Positions 4,427 through 5,696 of a stretch of DNA of 5,696 nucleotides are shown here, piece by piece. This DNA is from Hyphomicrobiales bacterium (GTDB lineage Bacteria > Pseudomonadota > Alphaproteobacteria > Rhizobiales > Beijerinckiaceae). Made by a program: the position numbers and the translations under genes. How positions within the stretch are numbered: the stretch's first letter is position 1; the number at the start of each line of letters is the position of its first letter. The stretch covers positions 1 to 5,696 of the forward strand of contig JANYDZ010000616.1 in assembly GCA_025363375.1 (NCBI GenBank). The letters run 5' to 3'. Below the pieces are notes generated by a model. It was not told the DNA's origin. It did not search any database and worked only from the letters and a program-made list of their open reading frames with translations.

Positions 4427-5696
4427 CCAGCCACGCGTTTGCGCGCTTGACCATGACTGGGCGCAGCCAAATCCGAGCAATGCCGCATAGGCATAGGCGA
4501 CCGCCGGCGTTTGCAGCGAGAAGTCCACAAGGCCGTGCGACATCACCAGGGTCGACGCTATGGCGCCCGCCATGGGAAACGACGCCTGATTTCGCCTTTT
4601 GACAGCGCCGATGAAGCAACGCGCCACGCACCAGCCGATGGCGATCGCCAGCAGGGCAAACGCCGGCAGGCCAAGGCCGAACAGGGCTTCAAGATAAATA
4701 TTGTGAGCGGCGTTCCAGGAGCCGCCCACGCCGACGGCGCTGGTTCGGTAAACGGGAAAAGCGTCCGCGAAAGCGCCGAGCCCGACTCCGGTCCAAAGAT
4801 TGCCCTCAATTGCGCGGGCGACGATGCCGTATAATGCCAGACGATCGTCGAGCGCCTTGCCCATCGTGTCCAGCCTTTCGGGCGAAGCGCCCGCTTCCAG
4901 CATCCACGCCAGCGTCGCCAGCACTGTCGCAATCGCGCTTCCAAGGATCGCCAGCGCGGCGCGGCGACGCCCGCTCCGCCAACCCCGCAACGCCATCAGC
5001 ATGGCGAAGACGAGGCAAGCGGCCAGCGTCACCGCAATGGCGGCGCGCGAACGGCTGAGCCAGATCGCGCCGACAAGGATCGACAGCCCCAGACAGTCGA
5101 GGGCTAATCGAAGCATGCTGGCCGTTGTGACCTGATCGAATCTCGCCAGCCGCGCGGCGGCGCGGGCGCGGCGCACAGTCAATGGCAACAGCGCCGCCAC
5201 GCCAAGACCGCAAAAAATGGCGAAATGGTCGCGGTTGCGAAACGTTCCGGTGACATAACCGCCCAGATTTTCGAGCGCGTATTTATCCTTCGGTTCGAAC
5301 AACACGAAGTTCCATCCGGCGAAATGATCAAGCAGGCCCCAGACCGCCTGAATGAGCGCGCTGAACGCGACGACCTGCAGCCCGCGACGCACAAGATTTC
5401 GGTCGCGGCCGAATTGCAGCGCCAGCCAGAAACACAGACCGCACGCGAGCAGCGAGGCCATCCCCAGCAACGTCTCGAACGGGGCCAGACTGACCCGACC
5501 GGACATCTCGATTTGCAGCGTTTGCGCGGCAAGGCGCCAGACAGGCGCCGCGAGAAATTCAGGCGCAGGCGCGAGCGCTTGCGCAAGCACCCAAGCGATC
5601 AACAGAGAAAAACAGATCAGGGGCGTTGCAAGAGCGCCAAGCGGCGCGGAAAAACACGCGCCGCTGCGCAGAAAGAGAGTGGTTTTCGCGCTCGCC
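4406..5696 (-). CDS. O-antigen ligase/polymerase family membrane protein (Wzy_C), N-terminus outside the window
   Basis: This inner-membrane protein is of the WaaL/Wzy class, which joins or polymerises lipid-linked glycans on the periplasmic side. About 429 residues are visible with around ten hydrophobic helices. Conserved parts are VTGTFRNRDHFAIFCGLG (the TGTFxNRNHFA motif), WLSRSRAAIAVTLAA, the periplasmic-loop segment GVGLGAFADAFPVYR, and AAHNIYLEALFGLGLPAF holding the His-Asn of the Wzy_C domain. The SHGLVDFSLQTPAVAYAYAALLG end is also typical. The stop TAG is at 4408-4406. A TTG at 5602 could serve as a start, but it falls in the middle of a membrane helix (PLGALATPLICFSLLIAWVL). The frame is open to the window edge, so the real start is probably upstream and this copy is cut by the window. 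Whether it is ligase or polymerase cannot be told from sequence. It converges on the pse operon. Confidence 0.88.
   Translation of the reverse strand, partial: ASAKTTLFLRSGACFSAPLGALATPLICFSLLIAWVLAQALAPAPEFLAAPVWRLAAQTLQIEMSGRVSLAPFETLLGMASLLACGLCFWLALQFGRDRNLVRRGLQVVAFSALIQAVWGLLDHFAGWNFVLFEPKDKYALENLGGYVTGTFRNRDHFAIFCGLGVAALLPLTVRRARAAARLARFDQVTTASMLRLALDCLGLSILVGAIWLSRSRAAIAVTLAACLVFAMLMALRGWRSGRRRAALAILGSAIATVLATLAWMLEAGASPERLDTMGKALDDRLALYGIVARAIEGNLWTGVGLGAFADAFPVYRTSAVGVGGSWNAAHNIYLEALFGLGLPAFALLAIAIGWCVARCFIGAVKRRNQASFPMAGAIASTLVMSHGLVDFSLQTPAVAYAYAALLGFGCAQSWSSAQTRGWSDLRER

Noticed and set aside
5600..5602. TTG 5602 as the true start of the ligase gene
   Set aside because: It lies in the middle of a membrane helix, and the frame stays open with hydrophobic sequence to the window edge.

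Overview
The window is GC-rich DNA with GCG/CGC/GGC-dominated codons, very Ala/Arg-rich proteins and Shine-Dalgarno-type ribosome binding sites. It looks like an alphaproteobacterium, probably Hyphomicrobiales. A Methylocystis/Beijerinckiaceae-like host is only a guess from protein style. All recognisable genes concern cell-surface carbohydrate, so this is part of a polysaccharide or glycan gene cluster. I see no tRNA, rRNA, CRISPR array, insertion sequence or phage gene.

Left part (1-805, minus strand). The window opens inside a gene read leftward. Its N-terminus has a short cytoplasmic stretch followed by a membrane helix, as in Wzz/GumC/ExoP-type polysaccharide chain-length or BY-kinase proteins. 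Just upstream of it on the same strand is a small secreted protein (275-805) with an Ala-rich helical core and a Gly/Ser-rich tail. I recognise it only as a protein type found near export genes. A divergent intergenic region (806-942) carries a plausible sigma70-like promoter for the leftward genes.

Centre (943-4426, plus strand). Four closely spaced genes form a compact operon: pseG (UDP-sugar hydrolase of pseudaminic acid synthesis), a short formyltransferase, pseI (pseudaminic acid synthase, with SAF domain) and a GNAT N-acetyltransferase. The last three are physically coupled: the pseI start lies inside the formyltransferase gene, and the GNAT starts at a TTG overlapping the pseI stop. 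PseG makes the free 6-deoxy-diacylamino-altrose and PseI condenses it with phosphoenolpyruvate to give a pseudaminic-type nonulosonic acid. The formyltransferase and GNAT are the likely N- or O-acyl tailoring enzymes. The early enzymes PseB and PseC and the CMP-activating PseF are not here. Since the operon is closed on both sides by oppositely oriented genes, they must be encoded elsewhere.

Right part (4406-5696, minus strand). A polytopic O-antigen ligase/polymerase (Wzy_C family) converges on the operon, overlaps the GNAT gene tail-to-tail by 21 bp, and stays open to the right edge, so its true N-terminus is probably outside the window.

Taken together, the arrangement suggests that a possibly N-formylated pseudaminic acid is made for a surface polysaccharide rather than, or in addition to, a flagellin. 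The most interesting point is the presence of two candidate acylating enzymes in a four-gene minimal operon.
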